From Variovorax sp. (GTDB lineage: Bacteria; Pseudomonadota; Gammaproteobacteria; Burkholderiales; Burkholderiaceae_C), in the NCBI GenBank assembly GCA_028292835.1, contig JAQGLP010000167.1, forward strand, positions 1 through 6,741: a DNA stretch of 6,741 nt, read 5' to 3'. Each line of letters starts with the position of its first letter. The stretch's first letter is position 1. The notes under the pieces were generated by a model. The model was not told the DNA's origin. It made no database searches and saw only the letters and a list, made by a program, of their open reading frames with translations. Made by a program: the position numbers and the translations under genes. This document shows positions 6,714-6,741 of the stretch, in pieces.

Positions 6714-6741
6714 GCGCGTTTGAAGCCCGGGGTCGTGCGTC

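Overview
The window looks like ordinary chromosome of a high-GC Gram-negative bacterium. The strong G/C bias at third codon positions, the style of the LysR regulator and the fused LplT-like/PlsC protein point to Betaproteobacteria, most likely Burkholderiales. That placement is inferred from protein character and base composition, not from any search. No insertion sequence, tRNA, rRNA, CRISPR array, phage gene or attachment site is visible.

Left half (1-3042, minus strand): a probable three-gene operon reading leftwards. It begins with a YdhP/AraJ-like 12-TM drug/sugar efflux transporter (1858-3042). A secreted two-part SGNH/GDSL hydrolase follows (558-1844). Last comes a short-chain dehydrogenase/reductase that runs off the left edge (505-1). 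The genes are 13 and 52 bases apart.

Centre (3043-4053): a LysR-family regulator (3148-4053, plus strand) is divergent from the transporter. The 105-base gap between them holds a perfect 7-bp inverted repeat with an 11-base spacer (3057-3081), nested in a larger 9-bp inverted repeat (3055-3090). It overlaps a plausible promoter for the leftward operon. The simplest reading is that the LysR protein binds here and controls export/hydrolase/reductase expression.

Right half (4117-6713, plus strand): a translationally coupled membrane-lipid pair. The first gene is a 654-residue fusion of an LplT-like lysophospholipid-flippase MFS domain to a PlsC-type acyltransferase. Its stop codon overlaps the start (ATGA) of a PAP2-family membrane phosphatase with a non-canonical active-site signature. 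Together they suggest lysophospholipid uptake and re-acylation, or phosphatidate turnover, at the inner membrane. All coding space is accounted for; the gaps between genes are short. I found no clearly novel system. The points most worth checking are the operator-like dyad, the fusion lacking an acyl-ACP synthetase domain, and the variant PAP2.
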